A stretch of DNA of 64,000 bases from positions 1 through 64,000 of the forward strand of contig NAVB01000910.1 of assembly GCA_002179805.1 (NCBI GenBank). Direction: 5' to 3'. Shown piece by piece: positions 11,602 to 24,473 of this stretch. The DNA comes from Acanthamoeba lenticulata. Its lineage: Eukaryota; Discosea; Longamoebia; Acanthamoebidae. The translations under genes were made by a program, and so were the position numbers. The notes below the pieces were generated by a model, which saw nothing but the letters and a program-made list of their open reading frames with translations, made no database searches and was not told the DNA's origin. Positions within the stretch are counted from its first letter, which is position 1; each line of letters opens with the position of its first letter.

Positions 11602-14600
11602 TTAGGTCTGGTAAATGAAGAGCTTCTTCACCGAGGACATCCCGATAAGAAGCGCGAACCTGAGATCGTCCTCCGTGCGGATGGTGATGCGATCATCCTC
11701 TAGATCCTTGTACTTGACCAAGAAGGTATCTGTCGCAGGAGGAGTCTTATGTCAGCACCAGCCCCACAAAAGCAGCCCTTTGAAGAGAAGCAAAAAACGG
11801 ACCGGTCTTGAGGTTGTAGGTCCTGGCGATAATCATGCGCAGATCACGAAGGGGCACGTCGCGGGGGATGTTGATGGTGCGAATATCAGACTCGTAGTAG
11901 CACTTGATGGCTACCCCGGCGGTGTCACCATCCGCCGTCTCGGCGTCCTCATCATCTTCCTCTTCCTCGAGGATCATCTGCGATCGGAGCCTGACCCACG
12001 GTTCTCCAATGTGAGACAGTGGCCAGGCAATGCCGTTGGGTTGGGGGGGGCACCTTTCTCGGAGGTCGTCGAGGGCGAGCCCATTGCTGCGGCCCTTGCC
12101 TCTGCTGGGCCTCCTCGCGCCGAAGCCCTCGTCGTCACTGCTGTCGCCGCTCGTCGCGTCTGCCAAAGCCACCCAATCATGAGATCCATTGATCACGAGG
12201 AGGCCGGCCAAGAAGGGCTTGCCCACACACCGTCAATGAGGGGATCGGCGTAGTTGTCGCCGACCCACGAGTGTCGCCGGCCATCGTCGTCGCCGCTCCC
12301 ATCGTCGTGGGCCTCGTCGGCGTCGCCGGTTTCGCTCACGCCACCGTTCCGCCTCTGCTTGGAGCTCGAGAGCTCGGAGATGAACTTGATGAGCCGCTTC
12401 CGGTGGCCCAGCCGCACGATCTTAAGCGCGACGAGGTCGTCGTTGCCGAGATCGAGCAGCTCGGCGCCGGCCACCTGGTTCTCCATAAAGTTGCGTCGGT
12501 ACTCGCCCATGCCCAGGCTGTCGAGCCAGTGGCACACCTCGTCGGTCGTCCACGACTGCGGCTCTGTGTGTGTCGTGTGTCGTGTGTGTATGCGGAACAG
12601 AGAATGAGGCATCAGCGGCGTGAGGGCGCGCAGGCTCAACGCCCAGGCTGACGAACCCTTGGAGCGCCAGCCCTCGCGGCCCTCGCCGCCCTTGGACTCG
12701 TAGTCGTTGAAGTCGATGGTGTGGAGGGCCAGGATGTCCTTGAGCAGCTTCTTCCGGTGCACCAGGTGGTCCACTCCGAGGGCGAGCAGGGTCCTATAGA
12801 CAAGCCGTCACGTCGTCGGATTAGCCTCCGCCCTCCTCCCCCCAAGAAGCAAAGCTCCACGAGAAGAAAGGGCGCGCGGACCGGTTGTCAAGCTCGATGA
12901 TCTGTGCGCCGTCGATCTGCTTGGAGAGGAAGTTCTCCCGGTACTCGGCCATGCCCTTGCTCTCGAGCCACTCCTGCACGTCGGCCACCGTCCACTTGAC
13001 GGGCTCTGTGGATTCAATTCCGATGAGTAAATGAATGTGAGAGAGGCAGTGAGCGGGAAGGAAAGGGGGGAGGGAAGAGGCTGAGGGGCGAGGGACCCTT
13101 GGAGAGCTTGCCCGTGGCGTCGAAGATGGACGTCCGCGCGCCCTCGTCGGAATTCGAGTGGACGCCGCCGGCAGGGGGCTCGCACTCGAGCGACTGCTTG
13201 TGGAGAGCCTCCTCGTCCAGGTAGGTCACGTGCAGCAGGTGCGCGTGCAGCGTGTCGTCGATCGGACTGTCCCGCACCACCGGTGTGACGTTCAGCCCAA
13301 GCTCAAGAGTCAACAACAAAAAACAGTAATCGAAAATAAAAATAAAACAAAAACAAAAACGTGCGAGGCGAGGCAGGACGCACATGTCGTAGCCGGTGGC
13401 TTGGTATTTCTCGATCTCCGAGAGGAGGGCCGAGACGAGCTCAAACTTCTCAAAGTTGATCAGCGTCTTGGCCTCGTCCAGATAGGCCGTGTTGCCGTCG
13501 TAGATGAAGGTGATGTCGCGCAGGTACATCGCTGTGCTCCCCACGCGACGCCGCAAGAGTGAGCCGAGAGCGCGACGGACGGGGAGCGGTGGGCGGGGGG
13601 GGGGCACGGACCCATGTAGGGGATGAGGGGCGGGGCTCGCTTCTCCAGCTCCAGGCGGTACCGGTGGAAGTTCTTCTGCGGGGTCATCACCCGCTCCAGC
13701 TTGTCAAAGACCTCGCGCGTCTTCACGGCCAGGAGCTGCACACGCGCGCGTATGTGTGTGATGTGTTGGTGAGACGCGACGCACGCGCTCGGGCTTGCCC
13801 GATCGGCAGACTGATCAGTGGGTGAAATCGACACGTACATCCCAGGCCTTGCGCAACCTCTGGATGGAGAAGTTGTTGAGGCCGGAGATGATGGCCATCA
13901 GCGAGTTGAAGTTGCCCAGCGCGTAGCATTTCTGAAAGCGGGTGGCGGGAGCCAGTCAGTATCACAGCACCCAACAAAAATTAGAAAATTAAAAATTTAA
14001 AAAAAAAGAGAAAAGAAATAAAAAAACGGGTTGGGGAGAATTTTCCGTACGTCGGCGGTCATGATGAACTTCTTGATGAGGTGCTGCTGTCGCTTGCGGT
14101 CGCTGGCCTCCACGATTTGAGTGGCCACCCACCAACTCACCTGGGGGAGGAAGGAGAAGAGCGATAAGAAGGAGCGCTTGAGCCAAAGGACCCCCTCCTT
14201 GAAGGAGGCGCACCTGGTTGAAGCGACGGCAGTAGGTGAGGAGGTTGGGCGAGACCTCCTCCTTGTTGGGCTTGGTCCAGGCCAGGTTGAGGAACTCCTT
14301 GGGCTTGATCTCGCTGAATTGCTTGAAGTCTGCGCCCATGCATCACACCCAACGAGGAAGAAGGAGGGGACGGACCATGTGAGACTTCAACGCAGGAACA
14401 AAGAAGATGATGACGATAAGCGCACCGATGAGGGTGAGCTGCTCGGCGATGGCGGCCGCGGAGACCTCGACGATGTCGATGGGCTTCAACGCCTCGGGCT
14501 TGATGGCCGGGGCGGGGGCCGAACGGCCCGCGGCTGCCTTTTGTTTCTGTGAACAGGAGAGGGCACACATGCGCATGATGCGATGTCAGAGCGATTGCAA

Positions 14601-15479
14601 TCGTGAGGAAGATGACGAGGAACAAGAAGATGGATACCGGCTTTTGGAGGAAGAGGAGTTTGAGCTTGGAGGAGTCGTCCTTACTCAGGGTTTTGCTGTT
14701 CTTGGCAAAGTCGAGGATCTGGTTGTAGAGCGGCTTCTTGAAGAAGTCCTCGAAGAAGTGGTTCTCGACCCAATCAAAGAGGAACCCATTCAGCCTGTCC
14801 GGCGTCACCCATCATCACCCACATCAGCTTCAGGCTCGCGTGTAGAGAGGACAAGCCTGTGAATGCCAGCACAAGCAACAACAACAACAACCAAGAGAGC
14901 CGGGAGGCACACACCTGTTGAGCTTGGGCGCCGAAAGGAAGGCATTGCCCGCTTCGGGGAAGTATCCATAGCTACGGAAGAGAAGATGACGAAAAAAGTG
15001 GTTAGTTGTCCCCAGGAGCAGCAAAGAGGAGGGTAGAGGTACAGCTTGAGGAGAACATTGAAGAGGTCCGTGGGCGTGCCAAAGTTGCGGTAGCACAGCA
15101 GGAACGCCCTCGCCAGCTTCGGGTCTGCACCCAAACCAAGAGGTGAGCGTTGGGAAAGAAAGTTGGAAAAAGCGAGGCGTTCGCTACCCTTGTTGACCGA
15201 GGCAACCCAGGTGGCGAGGCGCTCGAAAGTGGCGCCCTTGACCGTGAGCCCGCCGTTGGTCTCGGCGAACACGATTTGTTGGCGGAGGAGGTCGGTTTGC
15301 TCTTCTGGCTTCTCTTCGCGTCGGTCAGGCACGGCCTCCAACGTTTCCGCGGGGGCCAGAGGATCAACAATCTCTTCGGGGACGACGGCGATCGAAGTTG
15401 TATTCTCGCCTACAATTACAATGTCCTCCTCAGAGGCGATTGGGGTTGCTGCCTCCGGTAAACTATCAGACGCTTCCAT
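11602..15479 (-). CDS. RasGEF with tandem SAM domains and PB1 domain
   Basis: A Ras-family exchange factor with protein-interaction modules at the C-terminus. Minus strand, roughly a dozen introns, start ATG 15479 (MEASDSLPEAATPIASEED). Order: acidic N-terminus; REM domain (ARAFLLCYRNFGTPTDLFNV ... NGFLFDWVENHFFEDFF); CDC25 domain (AAIAEQLTLI, KPKEFLNLAWTKPNKEE, GNFNSLMAIISGLNNFSIQR, PPLIPYMG, YLRDITFIYDGN); SAM 1 (VKWTVADVQEWLESKGMAEY); SAM 2 (WTTDEVCHWLDSLGMGEYRR); an acidic stretch; and a PB1 domain whose OPCA-like motif reads YKDLEDDRITIRTEDDLRFA. It ends LFIYQT. SAM and PB1 would allow polymerisation or scaffold binding. It is divergent from the FYVE-PXK-like gene, with starts about 250 bp apart. 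Confidence 0.9.
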
Positions 15480-15726
15480 TTGGCTCTTCGGAAATCAAAT
15501 TAATCGAGGATCGATTTGTCCGTAGGTCTCCTTCTGTACAGATTAAGAGAAGAAGGGGATGCGTGGACGGCTTTGTGCTAACCAGTACAGAAAGGAGGCA
15601 GCAATAGGGGTGAGGTACACGGCGTAGCCGTTCACGTTACTGTGGCGAGGTCTTGGTGGTCACCACGGAGACACCACGCGGGGCCACAAGAAGAAAACTA
15701 GCCAAGAAAAACAAAAACTGGACAAG

Positions 15727-18421
15727 ATGACAGATTCTTGGCATACCATTGTGGATCGTTCCACTTTGAAGAGGTCGACACTAAACAACAACAGAACAGT
15801 TGAAGGAGCGAGCATGTCGGTTGTGGGAGAAGAGGAGCCTGCCCCGGCTCACCTGCGTCCTGACTGGATGCCCAACAATGCCTCCAACCATTGCTTGCTG
15901 TGCACAACCCCTTTCAGCTTCACCTTGCGCCGGGTACACAAGTCTCATTTATTAAATAAATCGCCACTGTCAATAATTAATCCACTTATTTCTCCTTTGA
16001 TCACCTCTTAGCACCACTGCCGAGCATGTGGTACGTCCTTGTATCTCCCTTTCTTGCTTCGTAACTTTCCTCACACTGCACAGGGAACCTGTATTGTTCG
16101 GGCTGCTGCGGTACATGGGTGACGCTCCCTCGGGGCTTTGGTTATGCCAAGCCGCAGCGAGTTTGCAAGGCCTGTCTCAAGCGCTTTGAAAAAGAGAAAC
16201 AAGAAGAGGAAGAAGTCGCCCAGCTTTGTGGTGCGTAACCCTTCACCTCACTGCACCACGGCAAACCGGTGACCTGAGCGGGCGTGGACAGAATCGCTCG
16301 TTCTGGCCTCGCAGTTCTACCTGCGCGACAAGTCGTTCGAGTTTGTGTCGCACACGCCCGACATTGGTACATCCTTCCGCAAGCCCTCTCTGTCCTCTAA
16401 GCTCACGAGCAGGTCCATTCTGGTTGGATTGGATCAGGGCGCCTAAAACCGCCCACCAAGAACTTCTTCGAGGTGTCTTCGGCGGAGCAAAAAGAGTTGC
16501 TCATGACTTGCGTACTCTATCATCTCCGTTGTGTTATCCTCCATATGGAAGCGTAGCAGCACTGACCCGCGTGACATGTTCAGATATATCCTCAAGAACC
16601 GACCATCATCACATCAGAGCCTATTCGGGCATGCTTCTTCAGCTTGTTCGAGACCATCAAGGTAAACTCCTCAACCCACGCGACGGTATGACTGTCGACA
16701 AGATCTCATGAGACTCGTGCATTATGGTGTGGGGCATTCTTCTACTTGCAGCATCCGTACATCCTGCCAACGATGATTGTGGACTTTGTGCTCGACAAGA
16801 AGATGTGCTTAGCAATCCGCCCGTTCTCTCGGGAAGGGTCTCTGCGTGATAAGCTGTACAAAGCGAGCCCAAAGACGCAGTTTAGCAAGAAGTACCCCAC
16901 CGGCCGCAAGGCGTCCACTCTGAACGCCAAGACTGCCGCTCTCTACGGCCGTCAAATTCTCGAGGTATGTGTTCTGTTTCCCTGCAAGGTCCGCTCATTA
17001 ACCTTCGCTCCTTCCACAGGCTCTCAGCTTCCTGCGAAGCTTGCGCTTCCCTTACCCCCAGTTGCACGTGTCCAATGTCGTATTGTACCAAAACAAATGC
17101 TGGTGCGCTGTTCTTAGCTCGCGGCGATAACGTTATTACTGACGTGATCGCTGTGTCTGTTCGACAGCCTCACGGATCTCGAAAGCAGCATCCTCGGCCT
17201 TCCACCCTATCACCTTCCTCTCATGAACACTATTGTAAGTTCCGCTTCGCTCACTCCCACTGCATGCTATCTGACTCTCAAAGTGGTCTCCACTCTCCTT
17301 AACTGCGCGTGCAGACGAGTCCAGAAGTTATTTGCTTCGGCCACGTACTCTTCCACATGTGCGCGGGATATTCTTTGGGCAAGACTGCGCTCCAGGACCA
17401 TGTGAAAGCACTGCCCAAGCCTGTTTATGAGGTACCCAATGCATCATCAGCCAAGCCATTCAGGACGTAAGCTGACGCACCGTGTTCTTGTACATGATTA
17501 GATTTTGCAAAAGATCTTCACGACGTCGCCACCGGCGGTGACAGTTGACCAACTACTGAAGGATCCCTTCTTCGCCGGAGTCAAGCTCGCTGAAGACATG
17601 ACCGCCCCGCGGGAGGCCTGTCAGTTGGATAAAAAGCACAAAGCTCTTCTCAAGCGAGCACGGGACAACATGCAGACCCTGATTGGCCGCAGCCCTGAGC
17701 CTGGCGGCGTTTCGGGGGGTGCCGGCGCCTCGGAGGGTATGCATGCACTCCTCGTTTGGCTTATCGATTTCATGCACTGATTGGCTTCACCTGCCAACAG
17801 AACAACCACCAACACAGCAAAAGGAAGAGGCCGCTGTTGCGACGAAAGAGTTGTTTGACTTTAGCGAGGGGCCTACCAGCGTCAATCCCAACGACCCGCT
17901 CAATCCCGAGAATAGGATGAAAGCCGCGCTCCGCTCCAAGATGATACAGAAGAAAGTCAAGCGAAGGTGCGCCAAGCTGCTTCCCCAGCTGGCTGGCCAT
18001 TAATGTTGTTGATGATTCAAGTTGTGTACGCGTCATCAGGACTATGCAGTTGGAGAAGGATCCAAGCCTCCGCTCATCGAGCAAGAGTGCCACCCTGTCG
18101 GGCCTGGTGTCGCCGAGACAGGAGGAGCAACTGGAGAAGAAGTCGCCACTGAGTGCCAGTAAGCGCCCAGGGCTCGCGCAGCGAACCGCCAGCAGCGCAG
18201 CCCTTTTGTCCGCCTCAAATCCGACGGTGAAGACGCGCGCAGTGGGGTCGACGTCTCCTCCCGCTGCCCCCGGCGCGCCGCCGCCACCAGCTGCTGGCCC
18301 TCCACCTCCGCCTCCGCCGTCGGTGAGTCTGCCACCTGCACAGGACGGCCGAAACGCCCTTCTCGAGTCCATCCGCAATCCTGCAAATGGCCTCAACCGC
18401 CTCAAGAAGGCGCAGAGCTGA
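15727..18421 (+). CDS. FYVE finger - PXK-like pseudokinase - WH2 protein
   Basis: Predicted endosomal adaptor binding PI3P and actin. The N-terminal FYVE finger is split by two introns: DWMPNNASNHCLLC, RRHHCRACGNLYCSGCC, VCKACLKRF. A kinase-fold region follows that tracks human PXK closely (YGRQILEALSFLRSL, LHVSNVVLY, LTDLESSILGLPPYH, ICFGHVLFHMCAGYS). The HRD Asp is missing, the DFG position reads TDLE, and no clear P-loop or VAIK lysine is seen, so it is probably catalytically dead. The C-terminus has a poly-Pro run and a WH2-type motif (ALLESIRNPANGLNRLKK), which binds G-actin. Animal PXK has a PX domain in place of FYVE; both bind PI3P. The start could instead be 15814 (MSVVGEEE). Introns near 15934 and 16034 were phase-checked. 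Confidence 0.85.
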
Positions 18422-18551
18422 TCATCACGCGCCTTGTCATTGTGCAATTATGTAGCAACACAAGCCCCTGAAATTCAGAACAAATACAGCAGGCGCAAAG
18501 CCCACTGCAAGCCCGAAGGAAAACTCAAACATAAACGCAGCACCGAGCAAG

Positions 18552-21386
18552 ATGCATCCACGCCTGCTCTCGATTTTGCTCTTCTTGGCGGCCCTTCATC
18601 TTGCATGGGCGCACCAAAAGGTGCAGGAGAGGCCAAGTGATTTCAAAGTCTTCACTCCTACTCAGCCACAACAAGTTCACATCTCCCTCGCCAGCAACGT
18701 CTCTCACTTGACCGTTCAATGGGTCACCTTTCAAGGTTTGCGCCTTTCCTCCTGCAAATTTGTGTGAGCTTACTCAGTTCCTGCATTTGCACAGATGCGC
18801 CGAGCGTGGTACGATTCGGCACGCAGGCGGGCGTATACACCCACGCAGCACAGGGCCAAACTTCCACCTACTCCCAGACAGGCTGGAATGGTGCGTGCAC
18901 CTGCGCTCGAACGGGTCATAAGATATGAGTGAGCCTTACAGTTCGTGGCAGGCATCATCCACACGGTTGAGCTGACCAACTTGCAGCCGGCCACTCGTTA
19001 CTACTATGTATGCGGGAGTGACAGTGCCTGGTCGCCACAATTCAGCTTCCGCACGTTGCCCACGCCCGATTCTATAGGGTACAGTAAGATGCAATCTGTG
19101 TCCTTCTCATCCCCAACCTGACACGGTGCCTCGGCCAGTTCTTGGGACGTGGCTGTGTTTGGTGATATGGGGCTTGATTACGAGTCCGACGCGACTGTCG
19201 CCTCTCTGGTCAAGGGTTTTGCTGCGGACCGATTCCAGTTCTCCGTGCACATGGGCGACATTGCGTGTATGATGCTGCCTCATATTCTGCGTTGACGGTT
19301 TCTCTGTGGCACTTATCCTTCATGCTCGTCTTATGTGCTCGTCGTGTCAGACACCTATGGCGGAGGCATCACCAACCAAACTCGCCTTGACGCATTCATG
19401 AACAAGATTGAACCGCTCGCTGCAAGTACGTACAAGCTGGAGCGCAGGCATATCCAATGCAGGCATGCGCGCCGAGCTCATTGCTGCGGTCTGTACAGAT
19501 GCGCCCTACATGGTGAGCCCGGGCAACCAGGAGTTTCCCTACGGGTTCGTCGCCTACGAGAAGAGGTGGGCCATGCCCGGTGCCGAGAGCGGGAGCAACA
19601 CCAACCTGTGGTACTCGTACAATGTGGGCCCCATGCACTTTGTCGCCATCTCCACGGTGCCGTGCTCCCTCCTTCCAACTGCTCGCGTATGCAGCACTGG
19701 ACTGACGGTTGACCGCAATTTCCTATACAGGAACATTTGTTGAAGGAGGGATCACCTCAACGAGCGTGGCTCGATGCCGATCTCCGTAAAGCCGACGCCA
19801 ACCGAGACAAGCAACCCTGGATAGTCGTGGTGAGTAGTTCAAATACACTGCTCACGCACTCCGCCTTTGCGCGCTCACCTTTCCGTGAGTGCAGTACGGT
19901 CACCGCCCCGTCTACTGCTCCAACGACCCGCGCAGCAACAGCTGGTGGGCCGATTGCTACGTGGTGGGCGTTGCGTTGCGCAACCTGCTCGAGCCTCTGG
20001 TGCGTTCCATGCGTTCTTTTTGCATCCGAACACGTCAAGCGGCCTCTAAACTATCTGTTTCTCTCCGTCGTGCGCTCTCAGTTTGCTCAGTACGGCGTTG
20101 ACGCCTACTTGGCCGGCCACATGCATGACGCCGAGTACACCTAGTACTGTCTCAACCCCCCCCCCTCTGCTTCCTGCACGGGGCTGTTTACGCTGACAAT
20201 CATCTTTCACTTCGGGACCCAGTCCGGTGTATCAGGGTCAAGTGACCAGCAAGTCCTTCGCGAACCCGCCTTCCACGGTGCACATCATCTCGGGCTACGC
20301 CGGTAGCCGGGAGCAGTTCAACGGCTTCTCGCCAGACGCAACTGAGCCCTGGTCCGTCTGGCGGCAGGTGCGCATCCGCGTCCGATTCTCTAGCCTTGTG
20401 CTTGTCGCCAACAAACTCAATCTCTCCTCCCCGCTGCGTGTTCACCTGAAGGCAGAGCACTACGGTTACGGCCACATGACCTACAACATGACCCACCTCC
20501 GCTTCCGTTACATCTACTCTGATGACAACGCTGTGCATCAGGTACTCTCATCGGGCCAGCAGGTTTGTTTGGGATTTGAAATACAGTACTGACGTAGCGC
20601 TTCATTCAGGAATTGACGATTGTCAAGGACAAAGCGCGCTCTCGTCTCGTTTTTCCCGCTGCGGCAAAGAACGTCCACACGCTCGACTTCTCTGGGTCGG
20701 ATATGGTCGACTTTTTGAAGGGCTTTGGCATCGGCCTTGGGGTACGCCGTCTCGACCGTCACTGGATGGAGGGGCTGGTGCTCATTGATGTGCGTCGCGA
20801 CTGACGGCACTTCAATCACCAGATGGAGTTTGGCAACATCGCCGAGTGCGTTGCGGATGCGTATCCGCTTGCCTACTTGTGGAATGTTTCGTTCTCCGAA
20901 CTCGACCAAGGCTTCGCGCGCTGGAACCTGAGCCTCATCGTGCAGGTTCGCTCCCACTTCGTGTGGTGAGCGGGTGGTGGTCGGTTTCACCATAAAGCTA
21001 ACGCGAGGGCCAATTGCACAGGGCTTCCGGACATTTGGTGCGGCGCTCGAGTCGCTGAACGAGCTTCTTGAGGACTGCGGCGGCTTCGCCGGCGCAGCTG
21101 ACTTGATCAAGATTATCGAAGCGTTTGAGAAGTATGGCGTCATTGGTGTGGGCGAAGAAGAGGTGCTGAAGGTCATCAAACACTACACCGAGCTGTCCAA
21201 CCTCATCCAGCTCGGCCTGCACTACTGGAAGCTCGGTACGCGCCCCTTCATTTGCCTCATCCACCGCCAAAATGAGACCCCAATCCGTATCTGACCGGCT
21301 GCGCTCATGTGACCACGCAAACAGGATGGTACGAGCAGGCCGGGTACCAGTGGGGCCAAGTGGTAGCCATCATGGTCAAGCCCTGA
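18552..21386 (+). CDS. purple acid phosphatase with extra C-terminal domain
   Basis: Secreted or lysosomal binuclear metallophosphatase. Signal peptide LLSILLFLAALHLAWA; fibronectin-like N-terminal domain (SHLTVQWVTF ... PATRYYYVCGSD); metallophosphatase core with FGDMG, MGDIAY (Tyr codon split by an intron), PGNQEFPYGF, YGHRPVYCS and AGHMHDAEYTY. The third motif is GNHE in the family, so its His is Gln here. After ELTIVKD, where the phosphatase should end, the same exon runs on into about 165 further residues (KNVHTLDFSGSDMVDFLKGF, then NIAECVADAYPLAYLWNV and later ELLEDCGGFAGAADLIK). This region is a Cys-containing helical domain seen, as I recall, as stand-alone proteins in protists. Terminal exon ends AIMVKP. 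About twelve introns. The phosphatase call is secure; the fusion relies on one continuous exon. Confidence 0.88.
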
Positions 21387-21482
21387 ACCTGAACGAGCGC
21401 ACACAGCCTTTTGGAAGTCATTTTAGAACTACGCCTACCCCTCGGCCATGTACATAATGTCCGCTTATTTTCAATATAATCT

Positions 21483-23332
21483 TTAGAGGAGGATGAAGGC
21501 GTGTGCGTGGCCCGCGCTGATGGCTCGTGCGCGCACGCCGGGAGGGAGCGGCCACACGCGAGGCCATAGCCCGGAGGGCTGCTCGTGGCCCCCGGGGCAA
21601 GCGCGGCCGATCGACATCGCGCGGCCGTCGGCCGTGAGGAGCATGAGGTGGGCCGGGCTCGCACTGACCTCCACGATCGGCGTGGCCGTCGGCACCTCGT
21701 GTAGTTGTCGTGGCAATGGCCGGACTGGACAGCCCACCTGCACGCGCGCGCGAGATTAGAGGTGCATTGGCCACGTCAGAGCAACGAGAGAAGGACCACA
21801 AAACCTGCAGGAACCGCCCGGCCAGAAAGACGCGACCCTCGCCATCGAGCATCACAGAGTAGGATTGACTGGCCGCGATACGCCGGATGGGCTTCTCGCT
21901 CTGGCGCACGAGTTGGAATCCGCCATGTGGGTCCGCTTCCTCATAGTGTTCGAGTCTCGTGAGCCTTGGCGCCTGACCCCCTTGTGTCCCGAGACCCAGC
22001 TGGCCATGTAGGTTGGGCCCGCACGCGTAGACGGTGCCTCCACCTGTGGAGGGTGTCATGGGAGACATGAGTTCAAGTCGGCGAGTGAGGTGGTACGAGG
22101 ATAGCACATGATGGTGAAACGTTACGGGTCAACACCAAGCTATGTTCAGAGGCCGACACGGCCGAGGCTTGTTCGTCTGTCCACGCCGTCAAGTTGGCAT
22201 GCAGAGCTCCCAACACGATGCAGAGATGGAAGGCACGTACCTGGGGGCAGATCGATGAGAGCAGGCGCGGTGGATCCTTCCCTGCCTAGACGACCTCCGT
22301 AATTGCTCCCAAACGAGTAAACATGACCGGTTTCGGTCAGGCACAGGCAGTGGCAAGAACCTGAGCCGCGGCCCATCACGTGAAGAGCGGTCAGCGACCT
22401 CGGCGATCACAAGCATGAGCGCGGATCTTGGTGTGCACACCGACGCTCACTTGGACGATCCTCACCTCTGACTCGCCGCCCAACGATAATGGGAAGAGGA
22501 CTCTGGTGGGTTGCATGAAGGTCTGAGCCCCAAGCTCACCAAATTGATAAACGTGTCCCTCTGTAGTGATGACTATGGCAGATTTGTATCAGCTCTCTGG
22601 GGACGTGCACGATATGACGCATACATCGCAGTACCTAAACTCGAGCGGGTCCCGGCAGCGGCAGCTTTGATGCGGTGCCGACGCATCACTTGCTGTGGCT
22701 TACCGTCCATGGCCTCATCGGGCTCTCGGCCAAGACAACTGAGCGGCAATTAGAAGTCACAAGTGTGCACAACAAGTTTGCACCACGGAAGATGAGGGCC
22801 CACTACCGTGGATGGCCGAAAGTGAACAATTTGCCGTCGTCTGTGATGGCAAGGCTGTGCCCCTTTCCTGCAGCAATGGACGTGATCTGCGTGAGAGTTA
22901 ACTTGGTCGAAGAAGCCATTTATGAAGATGGGCACCGTACCTTGACCTGCCGCAGATGCACGACCGCCGAAGGAGAAGGCACGAAGCTGAGGTGGGCCTG
23001 GATAGTATCTGGAAACTGAAGCAGCAACGCACGGTCAGTTGCGAAGAGCTCAGCAAGCTACAGTAACGTACACTACCGAGGCCGAGCCGACAGCTTTCAT
23101 TCGAACCAAACCCAAGAACGCGCCCATAGGTGAGTGTGCCTACCACCGCTGTGTCCCTACCCAACCCGGCCCATCTCCTGTGCATGGTTTTATCTTCGTT
23201 GAATCAAAAAAAAGAAATGTCTTCTTCGGCAGGCGAATGATGGTACGTGCACACTTGGCGCACACTGGGCAAATCAGCCAAACCGACGAAGCGCAAGATG
23301 TGAGCCACCAGCTCGTCAGGTAGGGCGTCCAT
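21483..23332 (-). CDS. F-box protein with RCC1 repeats
   Basis: Likely substrate adaptor of an SCF ubiquitin ligase. Start ATG 23332 gives an N-terminal F-box (LPDELVAHILRFVGLADLPS, then VRQVC), joined by an intron to the first RCC1 blade (GRVLGFGSNESCRLGLGS). Further blades are visible: ITSIAAGKGHSLAITDDG, TGHVYSFGSNYGGRLGREG, GTVYACGPNLHGQLGLG and a final HLMLLTADGRAMSIG ... ISAGHAHAFILL. Repeats have the family pattern of Gly-rich loops followed by SxxLT. Several introns separate blades and not all junctions were resolved, so the number of blades (about seven expected) is not certain. Convergent with the phosphatase gene, 97 bp apart. Confidence 0.8.
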
Positions 23333-23513
23333 AGAGACGACGAGACAGAAGATTTCGTATTTGTGAAATTTCAAGGTTCCCAAACAACGCTGCCGACACC
23401 TTCTAATCTGTTCCCGATGAAGATGGCGTTGGCCTCAAAAAGGCCACCAAGGCCATTGTCCTCAAGCACAAACAACAAGCAACTCAAGCAAACCAAGCCA
23501 GCGCAAACACAAC

Positions 23514-24363
23514 ATGTCTTCCAAGAGCTTCCTGATTAGAAAGGCGATGGACAGGGGCTACGCCAACCACGGCTGGCTCAGCACATACCACTCGTTCTCC
23601 TTTGCCAACTACTACGACCCCGAATTCAGTGGCTGGTCCAGCCTTCGTGTGCTGAACGAAGACCGAGTCAAGCCTGGACGGGTACGCCTCTCCCGCCACG
23701 CATGTTGCACGTCTTCTTATTCTTCTTGTTCTCTTACACGTTGTAAAACAGGGCTTTGGCATGCACCCACACTCCAACTACGAGATCTTCAGCTATGTCG
23801 TGTCGGGCAGTCTTGAGCATCGCGATACGATGGGCAACAAGGAGGTCATTGGCCGCGGTGGTGTACAGTTCACGTCGGCCGGCAGCGGCATCATGCACAG
23901 CGAGTACAACCACTCGAAGACCGACTCGGTGCACTTCCTGCAGCTTTGGGTCAAGCCCAACCAGAAGGGCCTCGCGCCCAACTACCAGACAGTCGAGTTC
24001 AGCGACGAGGAGAAGCAGGGTCGCTTGTGCCTTCTGATCGCACCCAAGGGTCATGTTCACGAGGATGGCACGAAGAAGCCCATCTCCATCAATCAAGACG
24101 CCAAGGTCTACGCCTCCCTCTTGGCCAAAGACGAGCACGTGACGCACAACTTCGTCAAGGGGCGATGCGGCTACCTCCACCTGTGCGACACTGGCGGCCG
24201 TTTGCGCCTGCGGGACGAGCGCTCAAGTGACGAGGAGACTGTGCTCGAGCCTGGCGATGGCGTCTTCATTGCCGAAGGGGTCCAGCTCCACCTCACTGGC
24301 GCCAACCAAGACGACAAGCGTGCTGAATTCGTCCTGCTGGACCTCACTGCCGAGGCCAAGTAA
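23514..24363 (+). CDS. pirin family protein
   Basis: Bicupin iron protein; bacterial relatives oxidise quercetin and the human protein is a nuclear redox cofactor. Two exons (23514-23681 and 23752-24363) give 259 residues, the typical length being about 230-290. N-terminal RGYANHGWLSTYHSFSFANY and FGMHPHSNYEIFSYVVSGSL contain the His-His-His-Glu metal set (HPHSNYE, then GSGIMHSE). The second half is a normal cupin barrel with EDGTKKPISI and PGDGVFIAEG. This looks intact. Whether it is enzymatic or regulatory cannot be told from sequence. Confidence 0.94.
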
Positions 24364-24473
24364 ATAAAGAAGAGTGATCAAGTTGTAAAGCAGAAAGGAG
24401 GGTCAATGAGACGGGGAGGTGTAGTGGAACAACATGTAGTGGTCAGCGCGGTTCATTCCCGGCAGCGGGACGG

